A DNA stretch of 5,561 nucleotides, from NCBI GenBank assembly GCA_019113125.1, contig DXIA01000192.1, positions 1 to 5,561 of the forward strand, given 5' to 3'. This DNA comes from Candidatus Pygmaiobacter gallistercoris (lineage in GTDB: Bacteria; Bacillota; Clostridia; Oscillospirales; Ruminococcaceae). The position numbers and the translations under genes were made by a program. Each line of letters begins with the position of its first letter. The first letter of the stretch is position 1. The notes beneath the pieces were generated by a model. The model did no database searches and was not told the DNA's origin. It was given only the letters and a program-made list of their open reading frames with translations. Below are positions 5,298 to 5,561 of this stretch, piece by piece.

Positions 5298-5383
5298 ATT
5301 TTCTTTTCCCTTTTCACAGAGCCCCGCTGCCTGTCAGGGTTTTGAGAAAAGAATACATGTGAAAAAGATCCCGGATGTCATTC
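5298..5383. other. Short intergenic stretch between tRNA-Lys terminator and IS end
   Basis: No gene was seen. The left part is pyrimidine-rich and the right part purine-rich. Two 8-bp inverted repeats are possible: TTCTTTTC (5301-5308) with GAAAAGAA (5346-5353), and TTTTCACA (5311-5318) with TGTGAAAA (5358-5365). They cross, so they cannot form a simple nested fold, and low complexity may explain them. Confidence 0.4.
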
Positions 5384-5444
5384 TGAACCGCCCCAGATTG
5401 TGCAGACAGTACAAAAAAGAGCCCCTGTGCAGGAATATTCGGTT

Positions 5445-5561
5445 TTAGCAGGAATGGCGCAGCGTCAGCGGCGCCATTCCTGTTTTGCTTTGGATGCGCT
5501 CGTAGTTGTAAAAATGGATGTAGCGGTCAATCATCTCGTTGGCCTCAGAGAAGGTCGCCGG
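5445..5561 (-). CDS. IS3-family transposase (OrfB, integrase-type), C-terminal fragment
   Basis: The gene enters from the right edge; 38 codons and the TAA stop (5447-5445) are visible. The peptide includes F-S-E-A-N-E-M-I-D-R-Y-I-H-F-Y-N-Y-E-R-I-Q, then K-T-G-M-A-P-L-T-L-R. The Y-I-x-F-Y-N-x-x-R-I-Q...K-x-x-M-x-P pattern is the standard tail of the DDE integrase-type OrfB of IS3-family elements, just after the third catalytic residue. The catalytic D, D and E themselves are out of view, so activity cannot be judged. OrfB is normally made as an OrfAB fusion by frameshifting; that region is also outside. The reading frame shows no damage in what is visible. Confidence 0.9.
   Translation of the reverse strand, partial: PATFSEANEMIDRYIHFYNYERIQSKTGMAPLTLRHSC
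5449..5482. repeat. 12-bp inverted repeat at the 3' end of the transposase gene
   Basis: CAGGAATGGCGC (5449-5460) and GCGCCATTCCTG (5471-5482) are perfectly complementary around a 10-base loop. The repeat overlaps the last 12 or so transposase codons. On the plus strand it is followed by TTTTGCTTT, which resembles an intrinsic terminator for transcripts entering the element from the tRNA-Lys side. On the minus strand it is followed by GCTAAAAC, which has no T-run. Confidence 0.7.

Larger units (their letters stand above)
5384..5561 (-). mobile_element. IS3-family insertion sequence (IS150-like), one end only
   Basis: The visible end holds the transposase C-terminus reading leftwards, and then about 60 bases of non-coding end. 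The likely terminus is TGAACCGCCCC starting at 5384: ends beginning TGAAC and rich in C are common in IS150-type members of the IS3 family, and the TG terminus fits. The three bases before it (TTC, 5381-5383) are candidates for a target duplication, which cannot be tested because the other end is outside the window. A 7-base direct repeat TGTGCAG (5399-5405 and 5426-5432) lies within the end. The element sits about 120 bases downstream of tRNA-Lys and disrupts no visible gene. Confidence 0.7.

Noticed and set aside
5301..5365. Small RNA between tRNA-Lys and the IS, suggested by two 8-bp inverted repeats
   Set aside because: The two repeats cross each other and are made of low-complexity pyrimidine and purine runs. 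There is no promoter or terminator for such an RNA.
5128..5448. 106-codon plus-strand open frame across the tRNA-Lys gene
   Set aside because: It runs through the tRNA promoter, tRNA, terminator and IS end, all of which are well supported. No coding features are visible.
1..5561. CRISPR array, toxin-antitoxin pair, prophage or defence genes
   Set aside because: No regularly spaced repeats and no open frames with such features were found. All larger frames are explained by rny, nrdG, nrdD, thrS and the transposase.

Overview
The window looks like ordinary chromosome from a high-GC, obligately or facultatively anaerobic member of the Firmicutes, most likely a clostridium of the Oscillospirales type. 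The evidence is a T-box leader in front of a threonyl-tRNA synthetase gene, an RNase Y gene, an oxygen-sensitive class III ribonucleotide reductase system with an NrdR-type operator, strong AAGGAGG ribosome binding sites and consensus SigA promoters. Species cannot be named from the sequence alone.

Layout. The left half is read leftwards: rny (2637-1081), its terminator (1071-1045), an NrdG-type activase gene (1020-322), then a 195-base gap and the first 42 codons of nrdD (126 to beyond position 1). The gap holds a SigA-type promoter, a good NrdR box, a weaker second NrdR box exactly 31 bp away over the -35 element, and a leader hairpin. The right half is read rightwards: a thrS promoter back to back with the rny promoter, a complete T-box riboswitch (about 2842-3082), thrS (3175-5088), a perfect consensus promoter, tRNA-Lys(UUU) (5188-5263) and its terminator. 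The window ends in the edge of an IS3-family insertion sequence (from about 5384), with only the last 38 codons of its leftward transposase gene visible.

Function. thrS charges tRNA-Thr, and its leader should sense uncharged tRNA-Thr through an ACC specifier. rny encodes the membrane-anchored endonuclease that starts mRNA decay. The activase installs the glycyl radical in NrdD, which makes deoxynucleotides without oxygen. NrdR should link nrdD expression to the ATP/dATP balance. The genes share a neighbourhood, not a pathway, apart from the nrd pair.

I found no new defence, biosynthetic or mobile system. The points most worth a second look are the regulation of the split nrd pair, the details of the T-box, the leader structures of rny and nrdD, and the IS boundary with its internal hairpin. 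The two very long antisense reading frames opposite rny and thrS are judged to be composition artefacts.
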